A stretch of DNA of 64,000 bases, taken from contig NZ_QBUY01000013.1 of the NCBI RefSeq assembly GCF_003121405.1, positions 62,001 through 126,000 on the forward strand, given 5' to 3'. The notes beneath the pieces are model-generated. The model saw only the letters and a list, made by a program, of their open reading frames with translations, was not told the DNA's origin and ran no database searches. This DNA comes from Paraburkholderia sp. C35 (GTDB taxonomy: Bacteria > Pseudomonadota > Gammaproteobacteria > Burkholderiales > Burkholderiaceae). The stretch's first letter is position 1. Every line of letters begins with the position of its first letter. Made by a program: the position numbers and the translations under genes. Shown in pieces: positions 1-10,062 of the stretch.

Positions 1-669
1 CAGAACAAGGATTCGTTCCCGGCGTTGCTGTCGGCGAGCGGCGACCAGGTGCTGACGGTCTATGAGCCGAAAATGCTTGGCACGGACCGCGTTGCCGGTA
101 TCGACAGCCAGGTCATCGAGCTCGACCCGAAGGACGCGAACCGTTTCGCCTACAAACTGTGGGCCGACGCCAAGACTGGATTGCTGCTGCGCGCGCAGAC
201 GCTCGATCCAAGCGGTCAGGTGCTCGAGCAGATGTCGTTTTCGCAGATTCGCATCGGTGTTCCCGTCGACAAGACGCCGATCGCCACGGGCATCAAGAAT
301 ACGGCGGGCTGGACCGTGGTTCGTCCGCCTGTCGAGCCGGTCGATATGGAAGCGCAGGGCTGGCAGATCACGTCGCCCGTGGCCGGTGTCCACAAGATTC
401 CCGAACTGCGCCGGCCGATGGCCGCGCATGATCCGGCCAATCCGCCTATTCCCGTCGACCAGAGGGTGTTCTCGGACGGACTGGCTGCAATCTCGATTTT
501 TGTCGAGCCGGTCGAGAAGAGCACGCGCAAGGAAGGCGCGGGAAGCAGCGGTGCAACCCACGTGCTGGTTAAGCGCCGTGGCGATTTCTGGATCACGTTG
601 CTCGGGGAAGTGCCTCAGACCACGTTGCAGCAATTTGCGGCTGCCATAGAATACAAGCCTTCCAGGTAA
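1..669 (+). CDS. rseB: Sigma-E regulatory protein RseB/MucB, C-terminal part (5' end outside window)
   Basis: The reading frame is open from base 1, so the N-terminal part with the signal peptide and the beginning of the lipoprotein-like domain is missing. The visible part carries the end of the large MucB/RseB domain (the YKLWADAKTGLLLRAQ region) and the smaller C-terminal domain ending near EYKPSR. In this family RseB sits in the periplasm, binds the anti-sigma factor RseA and protects it from DegS cleavage until off-pathway LPS is sensed. The next gene, 19 bp downstream, is a DegP/MucD protease, which matches the rpoE-rseA-rseB-mucD order of betaproteobacteria. Identity rests on family resemblance plus this context; the upstream partners cannot be seen. 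Confidence 0.88.
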   Translation, partial: QNKDSFPALLSASGDQVLTVYEPKMLGTDRVAGIDSQVIELDPKDANRFAYKLWADAKTGLLLRAQTLDPSGQVLEQMSFSQIRIGVPVDKTPIATGIKNTAGWTVVRPPVEPVDMEAQGWQITSPVAGVHKIPELRRPMAAHDPANPPIPVDQRVFSDGLAAISIFVEPVEKSTRKEGAGSSGATHVLVKRRGDFWITLLGEVPQTTLQQFAAAIEYKPSR

Positions 670-688
670 TCCTTCGGTTCCCTACGAC

Positions 689-2203
689 ATGACGATTCTT
701 TCGGTGCGCAAATTCTTCGCGGCCGCAGTTCTGGTGGCTTGTCTGCCGCTCGCGCCGCATACGGCGTCGGCGGCGCCTGCTGCCAATCTGCCTGATTTCA
801 CCGATCTGGTCGACAAGGTCGGACCAGCCGTCGTCAACATCCGCACGACGGCCAAGGTCTCCAATTCCACCCGCGGCCTGCCGCCGGGCATGGACGACGG
901 CGACATGTCGGAGTTTTTCCGGCGATTCTTTGGCATTCCTATGCCGAACTCGCCGCAATCGCCTGGTACGCCGAATTCGCCGCGTGGCGGTGGTGGCGGT
1001 GGTGGCAGCGACCAGGATCAGTCGCCCGACAGCGGTGGCGGCGACACCGAACAGAATAGCGGCGTCGGCTCGGGCTTCATCCTGTCGTCGGACGGCTACG
1101 TGATGACGAATGCGCACGTGATCGACGACGCCGACACCATCTACGTCACGCTCACTGACAAGCGCGAGTTCAAAGCCAAGCTGATCGGCGTCGACGACCG
1201 CACGGACGTAGCCGTCGTGAAGATCAATGCGGCCAATCTGCCGACGGTGCAGATCGGCGATTCGAACAAGGTGCGCGTCGGCGAATGGGTTGTTGCGATC
1301 GGTTCGCCGTTCGGGCTGGAGAATACGGTGACGGCAGGCATCGTCAGCGCCAAGGGGCGCGATACGGGCGACTATCTGCCGTTCATCCAGACCGACGTGG
1401 CGGTGAATCCGGGCAACTCGGGCGGGCCGCTGATCAACATGCAGGGCGAGGTGATCGGCATCAATTCGCAGATCTACAGCCGCACGGGCGGTTTCATGGG
1501 TATCTCGTTCGCGATTCCCATCGACGAAGCGATGCGGGTGGCCGATCAGCTGAAGACCTCGGGCAAGGTCACGCGCGGCCGGATTGCCGTCGCGATCGGC
1601 GAGGTCACGAAGGACGTAGCCGATTCGCTTGGCTTGCCGAAGGCGCAGGGCGCGCTCGTCAGTAGCGTCGAGCCGGGCGGTCCCGCGGACAAGGCTGGCG
1701 TGCAACCGGGCGACATCATCCTGAAGTTCAACGGCCATAACGTCGATACGGCAACCGATCTGCCGCGCATGGTCGGCGACACGAAGCCGGGCACCAAGGC
1801 GACCATCACGCTGTGGCGCAAGGGTCAAACGCGTGACGTCCCCGTGACGGTGGCCGAAATGCAGCCTGAAAAGACCGCCAAGGCCGATCAGAAGAAGGCA
1901 CCGACGCCGAAGCCGCGTGCATCGAATGCGCTGGGCGTGGCCGTCAGCGATATTCCGGCTGACCAGATGAAGTCGCTGAAGCTGCACAACGGTGTGCAGG
2001 TCGACGCCGTCGACGGTCCGGCGGCACGTGTGGGCCTGCAGCGCGGCGACATCATCCTGCGCGTCGGCGACACCGACATCACGAGCGCGAAGCAGTTCGA
2101 AGACGTCACGTCGCATCTCGACGCGTCGAAAATGGTGGCACTGCTGGTCCGTCGCGGCGAGAACACGCAGTTCGTGCCGATCCGGCCGCGCGCGACGAAG
2201 TAA
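689..2203 (+). CDS. mucD: Periplasmic serine endoprotease MucD (DegP/HtrA family)
   Basis: A 504-residue HtrA-type protease and chaperone of the periplasm that degrades misfolded envelope proteins. Residues 1-28 form a signal peptide ending in TASA. The trypsin-like domain holds the full triad: His143 (TNAHV), Asp173 (RTDVAVVKI) and Ser244 (NPGNSGGPL). Two PDZ domains follow at roughly residues 295-385 and 410-500. An unusual Gly/Ser-rich, low-complexity LA-type loop (about residues 87-122, with a run of Gly) separates the N-terminus from the catalytic core. It is cotranscribed with rseB and followed 5 bp later by a glutaredoxin-like gene, so it is probably part of the sigma-E envelope-stress operon. 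Confidence 0.95.
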   Translation: MTILSVRKFFAAAVLVACLPLAPHTASAAPAANLPDFTDLVDKVGPAVVNIRTTAKVSNSTRGLPPGMDDGDMSEFFRRFFGIPMPNSPQSPGTPNSPRGGGGGGGSDQDQSPDSGGGDTEQNSGVGSGFILSSDGYVMTNAHVIDDADTIYVTLTDKREFKAKLIGVDDRTDVAVVKINAANLPTVQIGDSNKVRVGEWVVAIGSPFGLENTVTAGIVSAKGRDTGDYLPFIQTDVAVNPGNSGGPLINMQGEVIGINSQIYSRTGGFMGISFAIPIDEAMRVADQLKTSGKVTRGRIAVAIGEVTKDVADSLGLPKAQGALVSSVEPGGPADKAGVQPGDIILKFNGHNVDTATDLPRMVGDTKPGTKATITLWRKGQTRDVPVTVAEMQPEKTAKADQKKAPTPKPRASNALGVAVSDIPADQMKSLKLHNGVQVDAVDGPAARVGLQRGDIILRVGDTDITSAKQFEDVTSHLDASKMVALLVRRGENTQFVPIRPRATK

Positions 2204-2208
2204 GCGAC

Positions 2209-2478
2209 GTGGCTGACGTGGCGACATCACTCACGCTCTACGGACGCGCGTGGTGTCACCTGTGCGATGACATGCGCGCTGCGCTCGAGCCTTTGCTGGC
2301 CGAGTTCGGCGCGCACCTCGAAGTGATCGACATCGACGCCGACCCTGAACTCGAAGCACGCTACAACGACTGGGTTCCTGTGCTGGTCCACGCGGGCGTC
2401 GAGCTATGCCATTACCACCTCGATGAAGCACGAGTGCGGGCGACGCTGACGGCGTACCGCGCATCGCCACAGCGTTGA
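2209..2478 (+). CDS. Glutaredoxin-like small protein (DUF836 family)
   Basis: An 89-residue protein with a thioredoxin-fold N-terminal beta strand followed by the redox motif WCHLC and a helix, then the VPVLV strand with the cis-Pro typical of glutaredoxins. It resembles the small glutaredoxin-like proteins commonly found between mucD and lepA in Burkholderiales. The start is a GTG 5 bp after the mucD stop, so translation is probably coupled. No second domain or signal peptide is present, so it should be cytosolic. Its physiological substrate is unknown. Confidence 0.85.
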   Translation: MADVATSLTLYGRAWCHLCDDMRAALEPLLAEFGAHLEVIDIDADPELEARYNDWVPVLVHAGVELCHYHLDEARVRATLTAYRASPQR

Positions 2479-2612
2479 GCAAAACGGGCGCATCGGCCGT
2501 TACAGCAAGGCTGCAGCAGGTGGCCGCCAGGCACGAATGACTCCCGGCCACCGCAAGTCCCGCCCGGCGACCCCCTTTTCGGCTAAAATAGATAGGTTTT
2601 TCACTTACTTAC

Positions 2613-2648
2613 AAGGCGTGCTCCGCTATCGTCAGAGCGCGCCTTTTT
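2613..2648 (+). terminator. Intrinsic-terminator-like hairpin just upstream of lepA
   Basis: An 11-bp stem (left arm 2613-2623, right arm 2635-2645, one G-T pair) is followed by five T residues at 2644-2648. Only 17 bases separate the T-run from the lepA ATG. A possible -10 (TAAAAT) lies upstream of the hairpin at 2584-2589, with no convincing -35. It could terminate the mucD operon or act as an attenuator in the lepA leader. Confidence 0.6.
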
Positions 2649-2665
2649 CGCTTGATCGGCACTGA

Positions 2666-4459
2666 ATGGATCATATTCGTAACTTTTCGATCATTGCGCA
2701 CATCGACCATGGCAAGTCGACGCTCGCCGATCGCATCATCCAGATTTGCGGCGGTCTCTCGGACCGCGAGATGGAAGCACAGGTTCTCGACTCGATGGAT
2801 CTCGAGCGCGAGCGCGGCATCACCATCAAGGCACAAACGGCCGCACTGTCGTACCGTGCGCGCGACGGCAAGATCTACAACCTGAACATGATCGACACGC
2901 CAGGGCACGTCGACTTCTCGTACGAAGTCAGCCGTTCGCTGTCCGCGTGTGAGGGTGCGCTGCTGGTCGTCGACGCGAGTCAGGGCGTCGAGGCGCAGAC
3001 GGTCGCGAACTGCTATACGGCCATCGAGCTGGGCGTCGAAGTGGTGCCCGTGCTCAACAAGATCGATCTGCCGGCCGCGAATCCTGAGAACGCAATCTCC
3101 GAGATTGAAGACGTGATCGGTATCGACGCGACCGACGCCACGCATTGCAGCGCGAAGACGGGCCTCGGCGTTCAGGACGTGCTCGAGTCGCTGATCGCGA
3201 AAGTGCCGCCGCCCAAGGGCAACGCGGACGAGCCGCTGCAGGCGCTGATCATCGATTCCTGGTTCGACAACTATGTCGGCGTCGTGATGCTGGTGCGTAT
3301 CGTCAACGGCACGCTGCGTCCGAAGGACAAGATCCGCATGATGGCGACGGGTGCGGAATATCCCGTCGAACACGTCGGTGTGTTCACGCCGAAGTCGAAG
3401 AATCTCGAGTCGCTGTCCGCAGGGCAGGTGGGCTTCATCATCGCCGGCATCAAGGAACTGACGGCGGCGAAGGTGGGCGACACCGTCACGACGGTGAAGA
3501 ACCCCGCGCCGGAACCGCTGCCGGGCTTCAAGGAAGTGAAGCCGCAGGTGTTCGCCGGTCTCTACCCCGTCGAAGCCAACCAGTACGACGCACTGCGCGA
3601 ATCGCTGGAAAAACTCAAGCTCAACGATGCCTCGCTGATGTACGAGCCGGAAGTGTCTCAGGCACTCGGCTTTGGCTTCCGTTGCGGCTTCCTGGGTCTG
3701 CTGCACATGGAGATCGTCCAGGAACGTCTCGAACGCGAGTTCGACATGGACCTGATCACCACGGCGCCGACCGTGGTCTACGAAGTCGTGCAGCGCGACG
3801 GCACGACCATCATGGTCGAGAACCCGGCCAAGATGCCGGACCCGTCGAAGATCGAAGAAGTGCGCGAGCCGATCGTCACCGTGAACCTGTACATGCCGCA
3901 AGACTATGTCGGCGCGGTGATCACGTTGTGTACGCAAAAGCGCGGCTCGCAGATCAACATGCAATACCACGGCCGCCAGGTTCAGCTCACGTACGAAATC
4001 CCGATGGGCGAAATCGTGCTCGACTTCTTCGATCGTCTGAAGTCGGTGTCGCGCGGCTATGCGTCGATGGACTACGAGTTCAAGGAATATCGCGCGTCGG
4101 ACGTGGTGAAGGTCGACATGCTGATCAACGGCGACAAGGTCGATGCACTGTCCGTCATCGTGCACCGTTCGCAGAGCCAGTACCGCGGCCGCGAAGTCGC
4201 TGCAAAGATGCGCGAGATCATTCCGCGCCAGATGTACGACGTGGCGATTCAGGCGACCATCGGCGCGCACATCATTGCACGCGAGAACATCAAAGCACTT
4301 CGTAAGAACGTTCTGGCAAAGTGCTACGGCGGTGACATTACGCGTAAGAAGAAGCTGTTGGAGAAGCAGAAAGAAGGTAAGACGCGAATGAAGCAGGTGG
4401 GTTCAGTTGAGATCCCGCAAGAGGCTTTCCTCGCGATTCTGCGCGTCGAAGACAAATAA
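2666..4459 (+). CDS. lepA: Elongation factor 4 (LepA), ribosome back-translocase GTPase
   Basis: A 597-residue translational GTPase, the normal length for LepA. The G domain shows P-loop AHIDHGKST (about residues 11-19), G2 RGIT, G3 DTPGH and G4 NKID. EF-G-like domains II, III and V follow, and the LepA-specific C-terminal domain carries the conserved [11 protein letters not shown] and [12 protein letters not shown] blocks. It acts on ribosomes during elongation or initiation; its exact cellular role is still debated. The next gene, lepB, begins 19 bp after the stop, the classic lepA-lepB operon. No strong Shine-Dalgarno precedes the ATG, and a terminator-like hairpin ends only 17 nt upstream. 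Confidence 0.98.
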   Translation: MDHIRNFSIIAHIDHGKSTLADRIIQICGGLSDREMEAQVLDSMDLERERGITIKAQTAALSYRARDGKIYNLNMIDTPGHVDFSYEVSRSLSACEGALLVVDASQGVEAQTVANCYTAIELGVEVVPVLNKIDLPAANPENAISEIEDVIGIDATDATHCSAKTGLGVQDVLESLIAKVPPPKGNADEPLQALIIDSWFDNYVGVVMLVRIVNGTLRPKDKIRMMATGAEYPVEHVGVFTPKSKNLESLSAGQVGFIIAGIKELTAAKVGDTVTTVKNPAPEPLPGFKEVKPQVFAGLYPVEANQYDALRESLEKLKLNDASLMYEPEVSQALGFGFRCGFLGLLHMEIVQERLEREFDMDLITTAPTVVYEVVQRDGTTIMVENPAKMPDPSKIEEVREPIVTVNLYMPQDYVGAVITLCTQKRGSQINMQYHGRQVQLTYEIPMGEIVLDFFDRLKSVSRGYASMDYEFKEYRASDVVKVDMLINGDKVDALSVIVHRSQSQYRGREVAAKMREIIPRQMYDVAIQATIGAHIIARENIKALRKNVLAKCYGGDITRKKKLLEKQKEGKTRMKQVGSVEIPQEAFLAILRVEDK

Positions 4460-4478
4460 GACTAAGAACTGGAACCCT

Positions 4479-5372
4479 ATGAATTTTGCGCTGATTCTTT
4501 TTGTGCTCGTGATCATCACGGGCGTGGCATGGGTCGCGGACAAACTGGTTTTCCTGCCAAAACGGCGCCGCGCGGCAGCAGCCGCCGTCGCCGAGATCGA
4601 CAATCAGCAGGCACGTGTTGGCGAGCGCTTCGCTGATGAAAACGCGCCCGCCACGCGCGCGCGTCTGCGTGACGAGAAACTGCGTCAGCCATGGTGGCTC
4701 GAATACACAGCCAGCTTCTTCCCGGTGATTCTCGTCGTGTTCGTGGTGCGTTCGTTCGTGGTCGAGCCGTTCAAGATTCCGTCGGGTTCGATGGTGCCGA
4801 CGCTGCTGGTCGGTGATATCATCCTCGTGAACAAGTTCGACTATGGTATCCGTCTGCCCATCACCAATACGAAGGTGACGGAAGGGCGTCCGCTGGAGCG
4901 TGGTGATGTCGTCGTGTTCCGCTATCCGAAGGATGAATCGGTCGACTACATCAAGCGCGTGATCGGTCTGCCTGGTGACATCGTGTCGTACGAAGACAAG
5001 AAGCTCACGATCACCGGCAAGCCCGTGCCGGAGACACCGCTGCCCGATTACTTCGACGAAGAGCGCATCGGTTACGCGAAGCAGTTCGAGGAAGATCTCG
5101 ACGGCCGCAAGAATCGCATTCTCAATAATCCGGCCGTGCCGCCGTTCATCGTCGGCGCTGAAGATTATCCTTATCGCGATAACTGCAAGTACGACGCGCG
5201 TGGTGTCACGTGCAAGGTGCCGCCGGGCAACTACTTCATGATGGGCGACAATCGCGACAACAGTGCCGACAGCCGCTATTGGGGCTTCGCGCCGGACAAG
5301 AACATCGTCGGTCGTGCGTTCTTCATCTGGATGAACTTCAGCAACCTGAAACGCATCGGTGGCTTCCACTGA
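4479..5372 (+). CDS. lepB: Signal peptidase I (LepB)
   Basis: A 297-residue inner-membrane leader peptidase that removes signal peptides from Sec- and Tat-exported pre-proteins. Two membrane segments (about residues 3-20 and 80-95) precede the periplasmic catalytic region. The Ser/Lys dyad is visible: Ser104 in PSGSM and Lys159 in DYIKR. The family box GDNRDNSADSRYWG is intact near the C-terminus. The ATG at 4479 is preferred over an in-frame start further up because it begins the first membrane helix (MNFALILFVLVI) and does not overlap lepA. It lies between lepA and rnc in the usual order. Confidence 0.97.
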   Translation: MNFALILFVLVIITGVAWVADKLVFLPKRRRAAAAAVAEIDNQQARVGERFADENAPATRARLRDEKLRQPWWLEYTASFFPVILVVFVVRSFVVEPFKIPSGSMVPTLLVGDIILVNKFDYGIRLPITNTKVTEGRPLERGDVVVFRYPKDESVDYIKRVIGLPGDIVSYEDKKLTITGKPVPETPLPDYFDEERIGYAKQFEEDLDGRKNRILNNPAVPPFIVGAEDYPYRDNCKYDARGVTCKVPPGNYFMMGDNRDNSADSRYWGFAPDKNIVGRAFFIWMNFSNLKRIGGFH

Positions 5373-5416
5373 TTGCTGCACGCGCATCGACATCACGATG
5401 CGCAATGAACCCGCGC

Positions 5417-5445
5417 AACACGTCGCGTATCACACGCGACGTGTT
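5417..5445 (+). other. Perfect 12-bp inverted repeat between lepB and rnc
   Basis: Arms 5417-5428 and 5434-5445 are perfect reverse complements with a 5-base loop. No T-run follows, so it is not a standard intrinsic terminator. It may be a processing or mRNA-stability hairpin; RNase III, encoded immediately downstream, often processes its own leader in other bacteria. Confidence 0.55.
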
Positions 5446-5557
5446 ATCACGCTACTTTAAGAACGCGCGGTAACGTCGCTACAACACGCTTTTTCGGCGC
5501 CGGGGCTGCGAGGCTCGCTCTCTCCGCCCCGTGATGCGCCCGCGTTATACTCTGCAC

Positions 5558-6817
5558 ATGCCCCTATCTCCGTTGGAAAGCCGTTTGCGCTACGAATTTC
5601 GCAATGCGGAATTGTTGCGCCAGGCTTTAACTCACCGCAGTCACAGTGCCACGCATAACGAACGGCTGGAATTTCTCGGCGATTCCGTTCTGAACTGCGC
5701 GGTGGCCGCGCTATTGTTCCAACGTTTCGGGAAACTGGACGAGGGTGATCTGTCCCGCGTTCGCGCCAATCTGGTCAAGCAGCAGTCGCTGTACGAGATT
5801 GCTCAGGCCCTGAATATTTCGGAAGGTCTGCGGCTCGGCGAAGGAGAGTTGCGCAGCGGCGGCTTCCGGCGTCCGTCGATTCTCGCGGACACGCTCGAAG
5901 CCATTCTGGGCGCGATCTTCCTCGATGGCGGCTTCGACGCCGCGCAGACGGTTATCAAGCGTCTGTACGTGCCGATTCTCGACCACATCGATCCGCGCAC
6001 GCTGGGCAAGGACGCCAAGACGCTGCTGCAAGAATACCTGCAGGGCCACAAGATCCCACTGCCGACCTACACCGTTGTCGCAACACATGGTGCGGCGCAC
6101 AATCAGCAGTTCGAAGTCGAATGCACGGTGCCCAAGCTGGACGTGAAGGTATCCGGATCGGGCGCGAGTCGTCGTGCGGCAGAACAGGCAGCGGCAAAGA
6201 AGGCACTGGACGAAGTGATGGCCGCCGCCCCGGCAATGGTCACCAAGCCGAAGCGCTCGAAGAGCGCGCGGGCGGCCAAGCAGGCGGAGCCGGAAATCGT
6301 GCCGGGCGTGACGGGCGTGCAGGCGGCGCTCGATTTGCGCGCCCCGGATAGCCGCCGTGCTGAGCGAGCCGAACGCGCGGAACGTGCATCGAGGGCCGCC
6401 GAGGCGAAGCCGTCGATGCCGGATCTGCCGTCCGCGGGTCAGGCAGCGGCCGCCGCGCCCGTCGCCGTGATTCGCGCGGCGCACGTCGAATACAGCCAGG
6501 AATCCACCGGCGGGGAAAAAGCCGAGCGCAGCGACAAGGGCGATCCACGCGCTGCACGTGCAACGGACAAACCGCTCGACAAGCCGGACGCCATGCTGAA
6601 GCTCGCAGAGCGACAAGGCCAGGACAAGCCGGAATCCGCAGTGCGGCCGCAGGACAAAGCCAGCGACAAGCCTGCAGACAAAACCGATACCAACAGCCGC
6701 GGCGCGGACAAAACCGCGCCCCGCGCCCGCGACGCCGCGCCCGGCGCGAACGCGGGCGATCTCGAACCCGGTGTCGCCGGCGCGGTGCAAACGCGCGTGG
6801 CCGACGCCGGTCATTGA
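5558..6817 (+). CDS. rnc: Ribonuclease III with long charged C-terminal extension
   Basis: A 419-residue double-strand-specific endoribonuclease for rRNA and mRNA processing. The signature ERLEFLGD gives Glu35, Glu38 and Asp42, and [11 protein letters not shown] supplies Asp111 and Glu114 of the two-metal site. A dsRNA-binding domain occupies about residues 155-225. Beyond it lies a tail of about 190 residues rich in Ala, Lys, Glu, Arg and Asp with repeats such as [11 protein letters not shown] and DKPLDKPD; E. coli RNase III ends at 226. Such tails are common in Burkholderia-group RNase III. The ATG at 5558 is chosen because the family N-terminus begins there; a TATACT box sits only 6 bp upstream of it. 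Confidence 0.95.
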   Translation: MPLSPLESRLRYEFRNAELLRQALTHRSHSATHNERLEFLGDSVLNCAVAALLFQRFGKLDEGDLSRVRANLVKQQSLYEIAQALNISEGLRLGEGELRSGGFRRPSILADTLEAILGAIFLDGGFDAAQTVIKRLYVPILDHIDPRTLGKDAKTLLQEYLQGHKIPLPTYTVVATHGAAHNQQFEVECTVPKLDVKVSGSGASRRAAEQAAAKKALDEVMAAAPAMVTKPKRSKSARAAKQAEPEIVPGVTGVQAALDLRAPDSRRAERAERAERASRAAEAKPSMPDLPSAGQAAAAAPVAVIRAAHVEYSQESTGGEKAERSDKGDPRAARATDKPLDKPDAMLKLAERQGQDKPESAVRPQDKASDKPADKTDTNSRGADKTAPRARDAAPGANAGDLEPGVAGAVQTRVADAGH

Positions 6818-6881
6818 ACGCAATCCGACGTGGACGCGCCTGTCATGATGCGCGTCCGCACGAACCTGCCGTAGTAAGAAT

Positions 6882-7781
6882 ATGAACGCTCCCACTCCCA
6901 CTGGTTTCCGCTGCGGCATGGTCGCGATCGTCGGTCGCCCGAATGTCGGCAAGTCGACGCTGATGAACGCACTGGTCGGCCAGAAAGTCAGCATCACGTC
7001 GCGCAAGGCGCAGACCACGCGCCACCGCATCACAGGCATCAACACGATCGACGACGCGCAGTACATCTTTGTCGATACACCTGGTTTCCAGACGCGTCAC
7101 AGTACCGCGCTGAACCGCTCGCTGAATCGCGCGGTGACGTCGACTTTGTCATCCGTCGATGCCGTGCTGTTCGTGATCGAAGCCGGTCGCTTCGGTCCTG
7201 ACGACCAGAAGGTGCTCGACCTGATTCCGAAGTCCGCACCGACGCTGCTGATCGCGAACAAGCTGGACCGCGTGACCGACAAGGACTCGCTGTTCCCGTT
7301 CATGCAGCAGATGAGCGCGTTGCGCGAATTCAAGGAAATCGTGCCGCTGTCGGCCAAGAATCCGGACGATATCAAGCGCCTGCTTGCTACCGTCAAGCCG
7401 TATCTGCCCGAAGGCCAGCCGATCTATGGCGAAGACGATCTGACCGATCGCAGCGAACGTTTCCTCGCCGCTGAAATCCTGCGCGAGAAAGTATTCCGCT
7501 GGACGGGCGACGAACTGCCGTACACCAGTACCGTGCTCATCGACAAGTTCGAGACGGAAGGGCGCCTGCGGCGCATCTTCGCGACCATTCTCGTCGAGCG
7601 CGATATGCACAAGGCCATGATCATCGGTCAGAAGGGCGCGAAGCTGAAGCAGATCAGCACGGAGGCGCGCCTCGACATGGAGAAGCTGTTCGACGGTCCC
7701 GTGTACCTCGAGACGTTCATCAAGGTGAAGAGCGGATGGGCCGACAACGAAGCCGGGCTGCGCGCCTATGGTTACGAGTGA
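6882..7781 (+). CDS. era: GTPase Era, 16S rRNA/30S maturation factor
   Basis: A 299-residue GTPase with the full G-motif set: GRPNVGKST (P-loop), DTPGF, NKLD and SAKN. The C-terminal KH domain contains the GXXG loop (IIGQKGAK) and ends in [18 protein letters not shown], the strongly conserved Era tail. It binds the 3' end of 16S rRNA and links ribosome assembly to growth. It follows rnc, as in many proteobacteria, and its last 14 bases overlap the start of recO. Confidence 0.98.
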   Translation: MNAPTPTGFRCGMVAIVGRPNVGKSTLMNALVGQKVSITSRKAQTTRHRITGINTIDDAQYIFVDTPGFQTRHSTALNRSLNRAVTSTLSSVDAVLFVIEAGRFGPDDQKVLDLIPKSAPTLLIANKLDRVTDKDSLFPFMQQMSALREFKEIVPLSAKNPDDIKRLLATVKPYLPEGQPIYGEDDLTDRSERFLAAEILREKVFRWTGDELPYTSTVLIDKFETEGRLRRIFATILVERDMHKAMIIGQKGAKLKQISTEARLDMEKLFDGPVYLETFIKVKSGWADNEAGLRAYGYE

Positions 7782-8769
7782 CGGCACAACCGACACCCAA
7801 TCCGACGCGTGGATGACGCTGCCGAACGAAACCCACCCTGACGCCGAATCGGATGACGCGCCTGTTCACGACGAGCCACCGGCGTCGTTCGAGCCGCCAC
7901 GGCGCGCGAAACCGGCGCGTCCTGCACGTTCGGGCAAACGCAGCGCGCCGCGTCAGGACGACGACTTTGGCGATGGCGGCGATCACGCCGAAGCCGCGCT
8001 GCGCAAGACTTCCGGGCGTCGTACGGCCTCGCGCGTGCCGCGTGCGCCTGTTTCGGACTTCCGCATTGCCGAGCAGCCTGCGTTCGTGCTGCACAGCTAT
8101 CCCTATCGTGAAACCAGCCTGATCATCGACGTGCTGTCGCGCGATCACGGCCGCGTCGCGCTGGTCGCGAAGGGCGCGAAGCGTCCGCACTCCGCGCTGC
8201 GCGGCGTGCTGCAAACGTTCCAGCCGCTGTCGCTGGCGTGGTCCGGCAAATCGGAAATGCGCACGCTGACGGGCGCCGAATGGGTTGGCGGCATGTTGCC
8301 GCTCGCGGGCGATGCGTTGTTGTGCGGCTTCTACGTGAACGAATTGCTGGTCAAGTTTCTCGCACGCGAAGATCCGCATCCGCAACTGTTCCATCATTAC
8401 GTCGTCACGCTAACGCGCCTTGCGCACGATGAACCGCCCGTGCAGGTGCTGCGTTCGTTCGAACGCGTGCTGCTGCGCGAAACCGGCTATGCGATGTCGC
8501 TCAATCGTACGGTGGCGCGCAAGGCGGTCGTGCCCGAAGGCCGTTACGTATTCGATCCCGAGCGCGGCGTGCGCGAAGCATCCAGCGACTATCCTTCGAA
8601 CTGGCCCGTGATCAGCGGACAAACCTTGCTCGACATGGAACAGGACGATTACCATCGTGCGCAGACCGTCGCGCAAAGCAAGACGCTGATGCGCTTTTTG
8701 CTCAACACCTATCTGGGCGGCACGCCGCTCGCGACGCGCCAGATCCTGATCGACCTGCAGAACTTATGA
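7768..8769 (+). CDS. recO: DNA repair protein RecO with disordered N-terminal extension
   Basis: A 333-residue RecO, which loads RecA on SSB-coated DNA together with RecR in the RecFOR pathway. The OB-fold starts near residue 100 ([23 protein letters not shown] would be its first strands) and a helical C-terminal domain follows. Before it lies an extension of about 95 residues rich in Pro, Ala, Asp and Arg that E. coli RecO lacks; it looks disordered. The ATG at 7768 overlaps the end of era. A start nearer the OB-fold cannot be excluded, because the extension is low complexity. The 3' end overlaps pdxJ by 4 bp. Confidence 0.92.
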   Translation: MVTSDGTTDTQSDAWMTLPNETHPDAESDDAPVHDEPPASFEPPRRAKPARPARSGKRSAPRQDDDFGDGGDHAEAALRKTSGRRTASRVPRAPVSDFRIAEQPAFVLHSYPYRETSLIIDVLSRDHGRVALVAKGAKRPHSALRGVLQTFQPLSLAWSGKSEMRTLTGAEWVGGMLPLAGDALLCGFYVNELLVKFLAREDPHPQLFHHYVVTLTRLAHDEPPVQVLRSFERVLLRETGYAMSLNRTVARKAVVPEGRYVFDPERGVREASSDYPSNWPVISGQTLLDMEQDDYHRAQTVAQSKTLMRFLLNTYLGGTPLATRQILIDLQNL

Positions 8770-9530
8770 GCTTCTTTCTGACTTCTCCGAATGTGATCGA
8801 CCTTGGCGTGAATATCGATCACGTCGCGACGCTGCGCAACGTGCGTGGCACCTCGTATCCCGATCCGATCCGTGCCGCGCTGCAGGCAGAAGAAGCGGGC
8901 GCCGACGCGATCACGCTGCATCTGCGCGAAGACCGCCGTCATATCGTCGATGCCGACGTGCGCGCCTTGCGTCCGCAACTGAAAACACGCATGAATCTCG
9001 AATGCGCGGTGACGCAGGAAATGCTCGAAATCGCCTGCGAAGTGCAGCCGCACGATACGTGTCTCGTGCCGGAAAAGCGCGAGGAATTGACCACGGAAGG
9101 CGGTCTCGATGTCGTCGGACATTTCGAAGCCGTGCGCGCCGCATGCAAGCAGCTCGCGGACGTGGGCTCGCGTGTGTCGCTCTTCATCGACGCCGACGAA
9201 GCGCAGATTCGCGCCGCGCATGAAGCGGGCGCGCCGGTGATCGAATTGCACACGGGCGCCTACGCCGAAGCACACGACGCGAGCGAACAGCAGCGCGAGT
9301 ACGAACGCATCGTGCGCGGCGTGGAGCTCGGTGTATCGCTGGGATTGAAGGTCAATGCGGGCCACGGTCTGCATTACACCAACGTCCAGCAGATCGCGGC
9401 GATCGAAGGCATCGTGGAATTGAACATCGGCCACGCGATTGTCGCGCATGCGATCTTCGCCGGTTGGGACAATGCCGTGCGCGAGATGAAGGCGATCATG
9501 GTGGCCGCGCGTCTCGCGGCGCACGCCTGA
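8766..9530 (+). CDS. pdxJ: Pyridoxine 5'-phosphate synthase
   Basis: A 254-residue TIM-barrel enzyme that condenses 1-deoxy-D-xylulose 5-phosphate with 3-amino-1-hydroxyacetone 1-phosphate to make pyridoxine 5'-phosphate (DXP-dependent vitamin B6 pathway). Conserved family blocks are all present: [41 protein letters not shown], and NAGHGL with the catalytic His. The start overlaps the recO stop (ATGA), so translation is probably coupled. recO-pdxJ-acpS is a conserved proteobacterial order. Confidence 0.98.
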   Translation: MSFFLTSPNVIDLGVNIDHVATLRNVRGTSYPDPIRAALQAEEAGADAITLHLREDRRHIVDADVRALRPQLKTRMNLECAVTQEMLEIACEVQPHDTCLVPEKREELTTEGGLDVVGHFEAVRAACKQLADVGSRVSLFIDADEAQIRAAHEAGAPVIELHTGAYAEAHDASEQQREYERIVRGVELGVSLGLKVNAGHGLHYTNVQQIAAIEGIVELNIGHAIVAHAIFAGWDNAVREMKAIMVAARLAAHA

Positions 9531-9585
9531 CCACGTAAGGCCTACCACACACTCAACGTATCTCACGGATAACGGCGGCACGCGT

Positions 9586-9993
9586 ATGGCGATCTACGGC
9601 ATCGGCACCGACATCGTTCAGGTCAGCCGCGTAGCGGCAGTGATGGAGCGCACCAACGGGCGCTTCGCCGAGAAAGTGCTCGGCCCGGACGAGCTGCGCA
9701 TCTATCACGCACGCAACGCCCGTTCGCAGGTGCGTGGCATCGCGTTTCTGGCCACGCGCTTTTCGGTGAAGGAAGCGTTCTCGAAAGCGATCGGTCTCGG
9801 CATGCGCTGGCCGATGACGTGGCGCGCGCTGCAAACGCTGAACGAACCGAGCGGCCGCCCAATGTGCGTTGCATCGGGCGAACTGGCCGACTGGCTTACG
9901 GAGCGCGGCATCACTTCGCGGGTGACCTTGTCCGATGAGCGTGATTACGCAGTGTCGTTCGTGATCGCCGAGACGCCTGACGCTTCGACCTGA
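9586..9993 (+). CDS. acpS: Holo-[acyl-carrier-protein] synthase
   Basis: A 135-residue phosphopantetheinyl transferase that moves 4'-phosphopantetheine from CoA to apo-ACP, activating fatty-acid synthesis. The metal-binding Asp lies in GIGTDIV (residues 6-12) and the second acidic site in [10 protein letters not shown]. The C-terminal strand with DERDYAV is also typical. The gene sits 55 bp after pdxJ in the same direction. Confidence 0.97.
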   Translation: MAIYGIGTDIVQVSRVAAVMERTNGRFAEKVLGPDELRIYHARNARSQVRGIAFLATRFSVKEAFSKAIGLGMRWPMTWRALQTLNEPSGRPMCVASGELADWLTERGITSRVTLSDERDYAVSFVIAETPDAST

Positions 9994-10062
9994 TCCTTCC
10001 AGCACAACGGCGGCGCGCGCCTGAAAGCCGCGCCGCGCTCTTCCCATTTTTTCTCGAACCCG

